This document shows, piece after piece, positions 42,689 to 63,943 of a stretch of DNA of 64,000 nt. Source of the DNA: Iris pallida (Eukaryota > Streptophyta > Magnoliopsida > Asparagales > Iridaceae). Below the pieces are notes generated by a model. It ran no database searches. It had not been told where the DNA came from and saw only the letters and a list, made by a program, of their open reading frames with translations. Where the stretch lies: the NCBI GenBank assembly GCA_029216955.1, contig JANAVB010031417.1, positions 19,706,345 through 19,770,344 on the forward strand, given 5' to 3'. Numbering within the stretch: the stretch's first letter is position 1; each line of letters begins with the position of its first letter. The translations under genes were made by a program, and so were the position numbers.

Positions 42689-45032
42689 GTATTTTTGTTC
42701 TATCTTACGTGTCAAATCTTTTTTAAGAAGGTTTTTATGTCTAGTTGATATTTTTTTCGAATATAAATTCAACTATATATAAAAATATAAAAAGAAAAAT
42801 TTTCTAATTTTTTGTCGTCTCCGAACAACCGAAAAAATGGATAAAAATTATAATTTTCCAATAAAAGGGAACTATCTAGGAATTCGTTTTCTTTTCCATT
42901 TTAGCAAACCAAACGAGGCATTAGTCCTTTTTAATAATAATCTATGAAATAGGTACAATGCACATGCATATATTAGTAAATATCATATTAGGAAACCTTT
43001 TAGGCTGCTCCATAGTGAAACTTTTATCTTTCAAAAGTGCATTTCTCCAACTAACGTATTTAAATATATGCTTAGATCAACGAGAAATAAAACATGTAAA
43101 TTATACATATTTTTACTAACATAATTACTAAACTACTCATAATTATACAGTTCTATATAGCTAAAGACGACGCTCGTGCATTTTGGAAATCTTGTCCGTG
43201 TAAGAATACTTGATCAACCATTTTGAAGATCCAATGGGAATGACTATTTCCCAAAATTCAGGTACAGAAAAAGTTTTGGTTGTATGAAGGGGCGTAGTAT
43301 GAAACAATTATAACATCAACGTTTTTTTTAGTCAGTTTGTAAACTCGTGCGACAATTTTTGTGATAAAGTTCTTGTAAATAATATTCATTATCAATAAGG
43401 CAAAAAAAAAAAATTCTACGATAATGTTCAATTTTTATGTGTACTCTATTTGTTTTTGTGCATCGAATAACTTTATGATCATGTCTTGTGCGGACCGATA
43501 TAACTTGGACTCGTACGATATTACGTTCGAATGACGACTATCGATTCTACGAAATTGAAACGTGACGTTGCGAGAGAGATTATTGTTTCTATATTCTTCT
43601 TGACGCTTCCATATTTACTATTTGCGTCTCTCGAATCCCGCAACTGACATCATAGCTCTTGGTTCGAGAGGACAAAGGTACATCCATGTGAGAATGATCA
43701 AATCGCTTGTGATTACTCTCACAGTTACTAGAGGGAGCTAGAATTTTGGTAGGACTAGTAATTAATGATCATCATTGTCGTGCTATTTATTTCCGTGGAC
43801 CAAACGAGGCTACACAACCAGTAGGAAATAAATCATGTACGATAGATACATCAATAACCCTACTTCTTTAGGAAAGAAAATCACGTACGACACATCATCA
43901 TTATCAATGGATATTCGAAAGTACTCATCAAATTCCCAAGCAAGCAAGCAACAGCCAAGACAAACTCCTATATATAGCGAGGATTCTCGTGCGGACAAAG
44001 CCTCGGAAATTTAACCTTGAAAAAATCTTGACGAAATTTAACATGCAACAACGAACACAAACAAACCTCACCGATGGATATTTGGTCAACAACTCAAAAA
44101 CGTATATATATTAAAATAGCAATGTGGGGATCGAAGTAATTAAAGGCGACGTGCTTTTAATTGATTATTTGTTGAAAGAGAATGTCGGTCTCATCTCTGT
44201 AGAAGTACTGTAAGTATAGGCAATGATCATTATTAGCTTGCTATATTGCTATATATATATTTAACCTGTGGAGATTCTCATGTCCACTGCATATATAGGC
44301 AATGATCGTAAGTTTGCTATATTTAAGCTATGGAGATTCTCATGTCCATAAATATAGGCTTTGTTTTTATGTTGCTATGAAGAACTGCACCATTTCCCTA
44401 TCTTTATTTGGCACGAGCCTCTTCTAGGCAGGCAATGGTGTTGGTACATGTCAAAAGGAAAGGAAAGGAAAGGCTCGTGACCTTGAGTGACATGGTTAAT
44501 TGTCGCAATGCGAAGCCATGCACCATTATATATGTGTTTCTCCACAAAACCAACAAAAATGTGTTGTCACCAAAGGAGTATCATAAGAGCATCAATAGTA
44601 AATATTTCTTTCCGTAGAATAGTAAAGTTGAATTAATGTTTCCGTGATAGTTCTGTCCCAGTTACATGAGTCATAGTTTGGCCCTGAAAAGTTTTACGTT
44701 TCACAACGTAGGAAGTCATTTTGTAGAATAGTAAGAATTAATTTGAAGTCTCAATTTCTAGATTCATGATTTAAATTGTAAGAGTTAATTTTGCAGAATA
44801 GTTGTGTTCGACCACAGGAGTCATAATTTTGGTATAAAAACTTATACATTTCAGAATATAGGAACTCATTTTTTAGAATAGTAAGAATCAATTTGGAACC
44901 AGCCAATTTATAGATTATAGATTTCATATAATTTTTTTATCACAAAATTATTTTTACCTTTACTACCAATAGTCAATTTATGTTGCCGATTCATTTTCTA
45001 CTATTCTCCTACAGATGTAATCTATTCTAGAT
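42689..45032. other. Non-coding, nothing recognised
   Basis: 2.3 kb of intergenic DNA. ACCAAACGAGGC words (42907, 43800) are typical ends of decayed MITEs, but partners were not found. 44405-44480 has a GGAAA repeat. No supported gene. Confidence 0.4.
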
Positions 45033-45501
45033 GAATAATGATATTTGTCCCTCCAAATTGTATCTACAAACCGTCCCTCCTTACTTGACAGTTGACGTGG
45101 CATGTTGATTTGGCAGCTGACGTATCAAATTTTTAAATTAAAATTAAAATTAACATTAACATAAAATTAACATTAAAATTAATGTTAACATTAACATTAA
45201 AATTAATATTAACGTTAACATTAACAATAATATTAATAATAACATTAACATTAAAATCAACATTAACATTAATATTAATATTAATTAATATTAATATTGA
45301 TATTAACATTAATATTAACATTAATTAATATTGACATTAAATTAACATGGACAAAATTGGGTAATTAACTTTCTGGGTTAAAATTTGTCACGTCATCGGC
45401 CATGTGAGATGACACATAATATTATTTAACATGTCATGTCATGTGTCACATAAGGATGAATGTATTGGAGGGACAATTTAGAGGTACGAATAGCATTACT
45501 C
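45033..45501. mobile_element. TIR element with an ATTAAC core, related family
   Basis: Left GAATAATGATATTTGTCCCT; right end, on the minus strand, GAGTAATGCTATTCGTACCT. Subterminal pieces (GACGTGGCA, GGCAGCTGACGT, TGTCACATAA) resemble those in 42281-42688. The core (about 45130-45345) is an ATTAAC/ATTAAT array, i.e. the same hexamer on the other strand. Confidence 0.7.
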
Positions 45502-47196
45502 ATTCTAGATTTTCCAATCGAGAAGTTGGATCTCAAAATGCAATTTTTTAGCTCTATTTATCGTGGATGCTCTAAGATGTAGTTGTGATTCACCTAGCTG
45601 GTTTGATATAGGAATGCACAATACTTTTCATGTCAATCTATTAATATTGAGCATTTGATATATGTGAACAGCTCCAGTACAGTTATAAGCATATGTATTT
45701 TAAAAATATACTGAACAGCTCCAATACTTTTCAAAATTTATTTCCGTTATGCACTAAAAGATGTAATAATAAATGAAAATTATATTAAGAATAAAATAAA
45801 TAATTAGTTAATAATTGTTTTAATACTTTTTTAATATGTAAAAAATTAAAGTTTCAAATGCATACATATCAAGGTTCAGACGATCAAATTACAATTGTTT
45901 TATGCAAGTTCTCATATTTTGATATCTTCTCAAAACAACTTCATTATAAATGCCACCAAATATTGTCACACTCTAGTCCCAAAATATAGTGGATATATGT
46001 GATAATGGTCGACTACGTATCATGTATACTCCAACCCTATTAGATACGTATACGTTATTGAGATTCGGGTCAACTATCTATAAGCATATTTCAAAGAACT
46101 ATTTGTACTTTGTCTTAGTCCATGAAAATACGAACATAAATCATAGACAACATGAGTAGTAAGCATGACCATGCATATTGTAATACACATGTATGAACAA
46201 GCTCTAAATTATGAATGAAACTTGTAAATACTAAGCTATCATAGCAGAATGAATTAATAATACAAACTGAAATGTAACTAGAGTTAAAAATGTGAACCTC
46301 AGAAAAACTACCAAGTATGAATTTTCTAAACACTTCATAAACCTCCGGCTTAGAAATTTTCCAAAATAAATGAAAATTTTATTGCCAAGCAGATCCTTAG
46401 CTACTAACAACTTCAATGATATTTTATATTCTCGCTCCTATATTTCATGTGCTTTCTTTTTATATAAAAATGACTTTTTATAATTTTGTGGACCATAGAT
46501 TGGCCTAAAATTCTTCCTTTGGGGGTTGTTTATAATATTTTGAAGTTTTTGTCATTTTTTTTTTATGAACTCAATTCTCCAAGTTTTTAGGTTTTGGTAT
46601 TTTACATTTTTTGTTGGACATTTGTTGCACCTTAATTTTTAAGGATACTTCCATCATCTATTTCATTAGGTTTCTCTTGATAGCATGATTCAAGAAGCGA
46701 CTTATGCTACTAGTAGAAGATAATTGAAGATCTATAAATTTACATGTCCACATTTTAGCTAGGGTTATCTTACAATATACTAAAAAAAAAAAATACAAAA
46801 AAAAAAAAAAAAAATCGATCTAGATATCATGTGTCCATGGTTGTGTGTACATATAAAATTATCAACTAATTATGATATTGAGTTCACTAATAATTGAAAA
46901 TTTTAGATATATCGCAGTTGGAGTTCCACAAACATTCAATGCTACCAAACTACATATATTAGACAACAATTAGTAATTGTTGGTAGAATTTTCGGACAAC
47001 TCCACCAACAAAATGCTATATTTTTTTGTTTGGAGTCAAAACACTTGGTCATTTATTATACAAAAGGAATACATTGGGGAAGCGCACCATTGCTTACTAA
47101 CTCAAACACAAATCTCAAAAGCTACTACATGGACACTCGCAATGAGTACATTTGTAGTACTCATAACTTCATCACTCGAAACACTCACAATGGTTA
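45502..47196. other. Non-coding, nothing recognised
   Basis: AT-rich intergenic DNA with an A-rich run near 46780-46815. No frame or element is supported. Confidence 0.4.
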
Positions 47197-47625
47197 GAGC
47201 ATCTCCAACCCTATTGTGAGTTTGAAAAAAATGGTTGCCACATAGGAATGACAACCATTTTTTCCAAAAGTACTTCTCCAATGCAAATGTGAAATAAAGT
47301 GTGGAGTTGACATGGCAATGACATGGCAAAGACAATGTGAAGTTGGTTGTCTAGATCTAGACAATGCACTTCACAATGTCTTTATGTCCACATCATCATT
47401 TGTGAATAAAAATATTTATAAAAAGAAGTAGAAGAGTAAAAGTTGTCTTGGAAGTTGTAAAAAATTAATTTGTATTATCTTCTCAATACTTTTGCATTGG
47501 AGATGACTTTTTAAACTCATTATCATTTGTGAATATAATCTTGTCACCTATACAAGACATTGTCTTGTGCCTCATGCCACATAGGATTCACAACATAAAA
47601 CAAGACAATAGGGTTGGAGATGCTC
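47197..47625. mobile_element. MITE of the GAGCATCTCCAACC family, copy 2
   Basis: Same inverted ends and interior as 16942-17381, flanked by TTA at 47194-47196 and 47626-47628. Confidence 0.85.
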
Positions 47626-49578
47626 TTACAATTGAGTACACATGGAAACACTCACACACTCACAACGGATACATTTAATTGAGTTCTTCTTTCTATATGA
47701 TAATTTGCAATGAAATATATGTGTTTTGGTCTATTTTATTGGAATACCAATTTTAAGAAAATGTGTAAAACTTATTCTTTCAGGAGAATGTGGGCATTCT
47801 TTTATTTTTCATGGAAATAAGATTATTGTTTGGTCAGATTCGGGTGGGTTGGTTTCTGATAGAGTCTTCTTGGTCACGTTCTGGCCAACTACATGTCTAT
47901 GTCAGCCACGTTTATAACATCAAGTGTGCTTCTCGGATCGAAGGGGGACCGTACGTTTGGTCGCGCGCTGACGTGGCGGTCCTCCATTAACACAGTGGGT
48001 CTAAAACTAACATGGGAGGATTGAAACCAATAGAAAAGTCAGGTCATCACGCGGTTCATCGCTAGATTTCCTTCGGTCCGAGAAGTATTTTTGTTACAAA
48101 ATGCACCAAAAAAATATATAAAGTGAACAAAAAAAAATGCTAATTTTTTGTAACAGAGCTAATGTATATCTAAAATCTTATAAACATGGTTATAACAAAT
48201 TTAAAGTTAAAATATATTCAATATTTAAATTATGTTTAAATTCACTATATGATATTATATAAACATGTCATAACAAAATTTAATTAAAATATATTAAAAC
48301 TATACTAAATTTATTTTAATTATAATTTAAAATTTTATCTAAACTTTTAAAACATTAGAGTTTATTTTGTTTTTTGTCCGCACGTGACATGAGTAGTTAA
48401 AAGAAAAAGTGGCTTAACCAGCTACGCCAATATTTGGGGCTAAATTCTTTAGGTGTTGATATTTTTAATCTATAATGAGGTATTTAGTCCTTTTTTTTAA
48501 TACTACAATGAAACGTTCAATGCATCATTGCATCATTTTGACTTGCATAGCTAGTACCAGTTAAAGTCCTGGTCCAGGATAGGCTGATCGACGGTCCATG
48601 ACCCCAAATAAAAGGAGGGTACAAATATGAATCCATCTACAATAAAACTAATATATATCATGTACTTTTTTTAATAAAAAGATATTGTGGTGTTATAATG
48701 GTAGACTTATATTTTAGAGGTACTTACTTCAAATTCTGATGGCAACAAATTTGCTAGGTCTATTTTCGAAATTTTGTCTCGGAACACTATCAGCTCATGG
48801 CCGGCCCTGTTAGCTACTTGGGCCCATCCAACTAAAAAGTACAACAGTCTGCAATGGCCTCAGGGCCGCCTTCTTTTTTCTGAGGTCCATGCCATGTCCA
48901 TCATCCATTTTATTCTGTCGCATAAAATAACTATGCAGCGGTTAGATATTGATTGAAGTCGTCCCATAACGAGAGCCTAATTTTTTTTTTTTAAAAATAA
49001 ATCACAATTGTGGTGCATGCAATTGGGGCTGTAGTTGCTTGCAGTTTTTTTTTTTACTCTTATCATTAAATAAAAAGAATAATATATTTTCTTTGGGATC
49101 AAACCCACTATATTAAGAAGTTTATGTATCTACCCCTTCTCACTTGGGCTAGAAAACTTTGACTTCAAGTGAAAAATATATGCTTATGTTGTCGCTTTTT
49201 TAAAACAGTAATAATGCCAAACTAATTCTTATTGGGCCTAGCCCAGCCCAATTACTCATCGTTGCCACTTGTCAGCTTGACAAATAAATAACAATGATAA
49301 CAATAACTCCCTAGTCCCTAGCAGTAGCATAGTCCCCAAAATTAACATCCGATCCCGAGGACGGCGGTCATCAAACTAGCTGTCAGTATCCACTGCTGCG
49401 GGCCCACCACATCTGCCTCAAGATTCGTGGACAAACCGCCCCGTAAAAATAGCGGTGAGCATTCTTTCGGTTTTGGACCGATAAGATTCGATTTGTTTTA
49501 AAAAAATTCTGTCCAATTTAAAAATACTCGGCCGTCTTATTCAGTTTCGGATTTTGCGGTAGGAAAAAATTATATCTA
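47626..49578. other. Non-coding, nothing recognised
   Basis: About 2 kb. 47870-48070 is GC-richer with no identifiable coding content. Poly(T)/(A) runs occur at 48979, 49046 and elsewhere. Confidence 0.4.
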
Positions 49579-49851
49579 CTAGTAAATGCATATATTTTAC
49601 ACGTATAATAATATATAATAAAAATATTATTTAATTATAGTTAAATATTTTTTCTAACTTGTTAACGTGGTGTGTATTTTTTTTTTTTTTATTGACTTTA
49701 ATTTTTCGTGTTGAATATCTATAATAATTTATTTATTTTTAACATTTATTTACATAATTTATTTTTTAAAAATAAAATAGACCATGATATAATGACGGCT
49801 TAGACGTCTCACTTTTGAGCCATTTTAAAATCTCATTATATAAGTAGAAGA
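49579..49851 (-). mobile_element. Helitron-like non-autonomous element, copy 3
   Basis: Read on the minus strand: TC start (TCTTCTACTTATATAATGAG), the family's CTTTTGAG...ACGTCTAAGCCGTC block, and an ACTAG end after a degraded hairpin (49579-49582). Confidence 0.5.
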
Positions 49852-58604
<8,753 letters not shown>

Positions 58605-59433
58605 TACTACAAACATATCAGTGCTCTTGGTGGATTTTTTTACCGCCACACTTTTTTAATTTCTTCATTCATTTTTATGTACCAATATACATGTTCAACC
58701 ATAGTTGCATGGAGGGTCAAAGATTTGTAATATATCATAATGTAGAAAAGTAACCCTACTCGACATTCTTATTCGTAAATATATAAATAAAATTCCATTG
58801 GTGTTATTTGGTTCATAATACGTGGTCAATATTTAAAGCGATGTTCACAGTATGCCGTATCCTTGGTTTTGACATGTCCCACCGATGCCAGTTGGTACCT
58901 AAATTGTGGCTCTCTTTCTTAGTTAGTTCAGGAAAGAAATAAGTTAAAAATAAAACGAGAAAAGTATGGCAAAATACAACGCTGACACAATCATTCGATC
59001 ATGTTGCAAGATTAGCATGCTAAATTCCTTATCGACACAAAATAACCATTACCATTTCTTGAAGTTTTATACTATAATTCACAACATTCATACAACTTAA
59101 TATATTCCATTCAAAATATCTATTGTTGGGTGCTTTTGTTTAAAATCAAGTAAAAAAAGCAACCATTTTTTATTGCAAATGAATAATTCAACAATGTTGA
59201 ATATTATTTCTTTCATTCAAACTAATGGAAAACAACAAATAATAAATAAATTATGGCTAAATCCATCAAATATTTTTCTTGTTGTTTAAGTAAGTTCTTA
59301 TTACTTTTTGGCTTTAGGAAACCAAAAAAATTAAAAGACCGATCTAAACTGTTGTAACTGCCGAAAATGCCGATACCAATACTGATACTCAGGGTCTGAA
59401 ATCGATTTGGATGCCGATACTGCCAACCTTGGT
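58605..59433. other. Convergent intergenic region
   Basis: 3' flanks of the glucosidase (left) and the magnesium pump (right). An AATAAAATT at about 58786-58794 could serve as the glucosidase polyadenylation signal. Nothing else recognised. Confidence 0.4.
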
Positions 59434-62400
59434 TTAAAGCCATTGCTTATAAACAAAAATATATGCCCGCTTTACAATCTGTCCAAGAAAAAAATACCCA
59501 AGAAAAAGTAAAACCAGAAAACCATAGTACGATATAGGAAGGCCAGCTAGTCCCATGACCTCACCAATTGGTGTATACGGAAGTGCTATACCGATAGCAG
59601 AAACCAGTGTAGTTGAGAATATCACAGGCCATGATGCAACATCCTGTATGAATGGAATCTTTTCTGTCCTGATCATGTGGATTACAAGTGACTGCATTAG
59701 GAGGCCCTCAACAAACCATGCAGAATGGAAAAATGGTGATTCTTGAAGTGTGTAGGCATCGTAGTAAAATCTAAGAAATAGAAATGTGGCAGTGTCGAAT
59801 ATAGAACAGACTGGTCCATTCCACAGCATGAACACTGGTAATTCTTTAGAAGACCAGTGCTGTGGGACCTTAGCATATGCTTCGTCCATGTTGTCCCAAG
59901 GGATTGCAATCTGGCCTAGATTATATATAAAATTTTGGGTTAGAAGCTGTCTTGGAGTAAGTGGCTCAAACTCTAAGAATATGGTTGCAACGAGAAGTGA
60001 CACAACACTGCCAATATTCGCAACCAAAGACATTTTGATGTACTTCATTGTGTTCCCATGAGTAAGCCTGCCACGCTCAACCCCAGAGACAAGGACTTTC
60101 AAATCCTTTTCAAGTAGAATAATGTCTGCAAGATCTTTAGCTGCACTTGCTCCTGAGTCGACAGAAATTCCGACATCAGCAGCGTCCAATGCAAGGGAGT
60201 CGTTTATTCCATCACCTAGGAACCCAACAACATGTTTTGTGGCTGTTTGTAGTGATTGGACGACACGAAGCTTCTGTACTGGAGTAAGACGAGCAAACAC
60301 TGTGACTCTTTTGACTGTCTCATTAAACTCTGCATGATCAAGAAGCTCAAGGTCTGGTCCAGTTGTCACGTGAACTGTCTTAATGCCAACCTCTTTGCAG
60401 ACTTTTATTGCTAGGGAGAGAGAGTCACCTGTTAACACCTTTGCCTTTACTCCCTTCTCTGCTAGTCGCCGTAGAGCCTGCTTAGCTGAGTCCTTTGGAG
60501 GATCATAGAAGGTGAGAAGACCAAGAAAAACCATGTTTGATTCAATTTCTATATTGTTGGCTACATTGTCAATTTTCTGCAAGAAGTAGAAAAATAGTGG
60601 AACCATTAGAATTCCAAATTAAAGATGTTTTAAGTATGATACCTCCGTTTAAGAAGTTTCTCTCGAAAAAAGTTGAAGATTATGTTCTTTTTTGTTTCAG
60701 CTATCTGTTTTAGCATTAATTAGTAGGACTGAAATACAAGAGAGGTGCAGTCTAAGTTGGGGTACTTCAATGAACATGTTCCTCGTGTCAGATACAACAA
60801 GATACCAGGATGCTCCGACACTCCAAGGATATATGTGTAACTTTTCCTCACATATACTAGAATGTGAAACACTATTTTTAATTATCTGAGGCATATCAAT
60901 GTTGTAAAGGAAAGCTAAAACTCAAACTTCTGGTAAGAAGCTGAAATGGAGTTCAAAAGATTTCCTCCTCTCGGCCATTTTTATGATTAATTTCTTTCTT
61001 TTTAGGAAACAAACAAATGTTTCCTCCCCTCGGCTTTGAAATCATCTCCTTCCTGTCACCTTTGGCATCCAATCTTTTCATTTATACTGATACACAATTA
61101 GTTTGTTTTTCTAAATCTCTCATTTATCGAATTTTATTCTATTTATATTAGATCTTTAAACTAATATGGTATGGATATATTTGTCTATTGCTGTATCCCT
61201 GACATTTCATATTCTAGTTTTCTAAATTTTTTGTCTATCCTAGTTTTACAAAATTGTTGTGTCGCCGTATCCTAATGTTGTATGGTGCTACTTGGTCCAT
61301 ATTCTTGCAACATAGGTTACAATACATGTTGAAGATATGTTTATTACATCATTATTGTAGACAGTTAATGCCATCGACTTGCTTTATGCTTTGGCATCTT
61401 AGCTTATCGAGTCTTTCCTGATAACTATAGCTTTAGAGAAAGTTCATGAAAACAATTAGTTCCTACATTAAACATGTCCATTGAGATGATGAAAATAATA
61501 AACCATGATTATTATGTTATAAATGACAGTTCTTCACATTCTGCACTATCTCAAGCCCATCACTAAATCCTTTTCCTTTTCCGCGTCTTCATCATTACAA
61601 GTTCGAGCATACAGTGGCATTGACTGGACTGGTAATTTCTCTGGTCAAGGAATCAACCAGTGCTTTCTGCATATTTCTTGGTGACTGTCTCACCCCTTGG
61701 AGGTCCAAGAAACAAGATATTGTCTCGTTCTAGTGCATAAGTTGAGTATCATTCTATGTCATCTACTACTACTTAAATCACTTGGTTGTGTCGCTCGACA
61801 TGGATGTTTCCTTCTATGGCCACCCCTTTACATAATGACAACACTAGGTAAGTTCAAATTGCTAGCAACCATGTATTTCACGAGCGTGCAAAACATATAA
61901 GATCAATTGCTAATTTGTCATTTTATTTGACACCACTCTCTGGGACAATATCCCTTCATTTCGGCAACCCTACTAAAAATTATTGAATACTTCACCAAAG
62001 TCCATGCAATACAATGCTAGCGAGCTTTAGTTGGTCGGCCCACAGTGAGTTTGAGGGGGATGTTAAGAACAGTGTCATACCATTCATTGCATAATGTTTC
62101 TATTTTTATGCTTTTCTAGTACTATAGTAGCTAGCCTACTATGTAATTCTTCCTATATATAGTTGGCCTTGAGGCTAATGGAAATTATCCCTTGATTTGA
62201 ACTTTCCAAATCTACACTTCCACAATCTAACAATATATCCTTTCACTAAAATATTGGCCGAAATATTGTATCTCACGGTTGCTTTCCGATAAGCTTCGTA
62301 GCTAGTGATATTTGAAAATTTGTGTTCTGTAAGTTTGACAGGTAAGTCGTCATCATCCAAGCCTTCTCCCATCAGAATGGGGTCGGCTATGGAGCATAAG

Positions 62401-63943
62401 AGGGTTGACAGGTAAGTATTGGTAAAAAATCTACCCTCTCAATGTACAGGTATCTTAAACCCAATCTACCACTACTTAATTGATGCTCTAACCCTCTTTC
62501 TCAGAGACAGTCTGACATCCATTGAAGACTCCGAACAGCTGATATTTGAAAATTTGTGTTCTGTAGGATTGACAGGTAAGTATTGGTAAAAATCTACCCT
62601 CCAAATGTCCAGGTATCTTAAACCCAACTCCTACTACTTGAGTGATGCTCTAACCCTCTTTCTCGCTATTCTCTGACAGCCATTGAAGACTCCGAACAGC
62701 TGTTGAAGACTACAGAATCGGTGACTACAAGGTACGGTTTTTTAATAATGCAGCATTTGTCTATTTTCTTAATCTCTCTCTCGCTCTCTTCCTCTAGCCT
62801 TCTAAGTAATGTAGAGATAAATGATATAATTTTCTCTTAAATATGATTAGTACTAGATAAGTAAGTTGTTCATTATATGACCTCTGTATGATAAGACCAC
62901 TTGACAAAATGGATTCGTTGTAACTATTTCATTACATAGGTTCACATTTAGTCCATTAAAATAAAATTTTGGTAATTTTTTCAGTAGTTATAAAATTTTG
63001 ATGATTTTATCAGTAGTTATATGATAGGCATATTTGGGTGTCCATAATCCATTAGGATGTCCAATATTTCGCATAGTCCCAATGTATCATTGATACATTC
63101 ACATCTATGACAAATTAAGCCAAAGCGGTGGAATGACATACCAGATAAGTACCAAAACTGAATGGTTAACTAATGTGCATGCATGTCCAACACAATGGCT
63201 TAGCATGATATTCGTACATGAATACTATCTATTATAGAGTTCTAGTTTAGGTGCATGGGCCAGAAAACTGTGCAGTCTAATAGAAGGACCTAAGATCAAA
63301 TTTAGTATTTTATCAATGTTACTTTGTTGGCAACTGTGACACAAGTATTTAGCTGATATACTAGTTTATTGAAAAGGTGAAGTTTTACCATGAAATTAAG
63401 GAATTAGATAGTAAGAAAAAGTTGTAGGAACATACATTTGGTAGCATTTGTATTGCGACACCCAGGACGCGCAATCCATCATTACTCAGTTCTTCACTCA
63501 TTTGAAGGATTCTCTGGTGATCTTCTAAGGTGATAACTGAAGTTACACATTTATCGATATGCTGAACTGAAGTACATATATTTAATACTTCTTCAAGTGC
63601 TCCCTTTGTTATAACATATCTAACATGGTCAGTATCATGAGAAAATTTGTGAGGTATGCCATTGAAATCTGTTTCAACAATAACTGACATTCTTCTCCGA
63701 GTAAAATCAAAAGGAACCTCATCTATTTTTCTCCATTTGGATGGCTCAAATCTGAACCCATTGGTATAAACATGTGCTAGAATTGCATCATCAATAGGAC
63801 TTTTAAGCTCAGTTTTGAAGAAAGAATTAAGGAATGCAAATTTTAGAACCATTTCTTTAGAAACCCCCCAACTATCTCGGTAATGAACCATTATATTACA
63901 GTCCATTGTGAGAGTTCCAGTTTTATCAATGCATAAGATATCC
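59434..63943 (-). CDS. P3B-type (MgtA-like) magnesium-transporting ATPase, C-terminal part; 5' exons outside the window
   Basis: A P-type ATPase of the MgtA/MgtB group, which brings Mg2+ across a membrane using ATP. Two exons: 63436-63943 and 59434-60576, joined in phase 0 by a 2859-bp intron, giving 549 residues to the stop. The right exon starts after a CTGCAG acceptor with DILCIDKTGTLTMD, whose first Asp of DKTGT is the phosphorylated residue. Then come FDFTRRRMSVIVE and KGALEEVLNICT (nucleotide-binding domain), FYDPPKDSAKQAL, VLTGDS, ARLTPVQK and GDGIND (followed by SLAL rather than APAL). The last ~230 residues hold membrane segments with NIGSVVSLLVA, IPWDNMDEA, GPVCSIFDTATF, HMIRTEKIPFIQ and a C-terminus like that of bacterial MgtA. 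Roughly 370 N-terminal residues are missing only because the window ends. The introns show it is a plant nuclear gene. Subcellular location cannot be judged without the N-terminus. Confidence 0.9.
61600..62190 (+). mobile_element. Ty1-copia retrotransposon remnant (RNase H end, PPT and start of 3' LTR) in the pump intron
   Basis: Frame-shifted pieces at 61600-61760 correspond to the copia RNase H region (YSGIDWTG, SKKQDIVSRSS.EVEYHSM, EITWLC). Degenerate sequence to about 62045 follows. A polypurine tract TTGAGGGGGA (62051-62060) is directly followed by TGTTAAGAAC at 62061, the typical copia 3' LTR start. A TATA-like CTATATATAG lies at about 62153. The LTR end and the rest of the element are missing. 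It is antisense to the pump gene and clearly dead. Confidence 0.7.
62305..62720 (+). repeat. Tandem duplication of about 160-220 bp in the pump intron
   Basis: GATATTTGAAAATTTGTGTT..GACAGGTAAG, TATTGGTAAAAA.TCTACCCTC, CAGGTATCTTAAACCCAA, GATGCTCTAACCCTCTTTCT and CCATTGAAGACTCCGAACAG appear twice in the same order. The first copy is split by a 58-bp insertion (62347-62404). Confidence 0.8.
62347..62404 (-). mobile_element. 58-bp RTE-type LINE/SINE 3'-end insertion with 12-bp target duplication
   Basis: TTGACAGGTAAG flanks both sides (62335-62346 and 62405-62416) and is single in the uninterrupted second copy. On the minus strand the insert reads AGCCGACCCCATTCTGATGG, then GAGAAGGCTTGGATGATGACG. 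This is the conserved 3' end of plant RTE LINEs and their SINE partners. Confidence 0.8.

Noticed and set aside
62175..62372. 65-residue minus-strand ORF near the copia remnant
   Set aside because: Part of it is the translated LINE-end insertion and the rest has no recognisable family.
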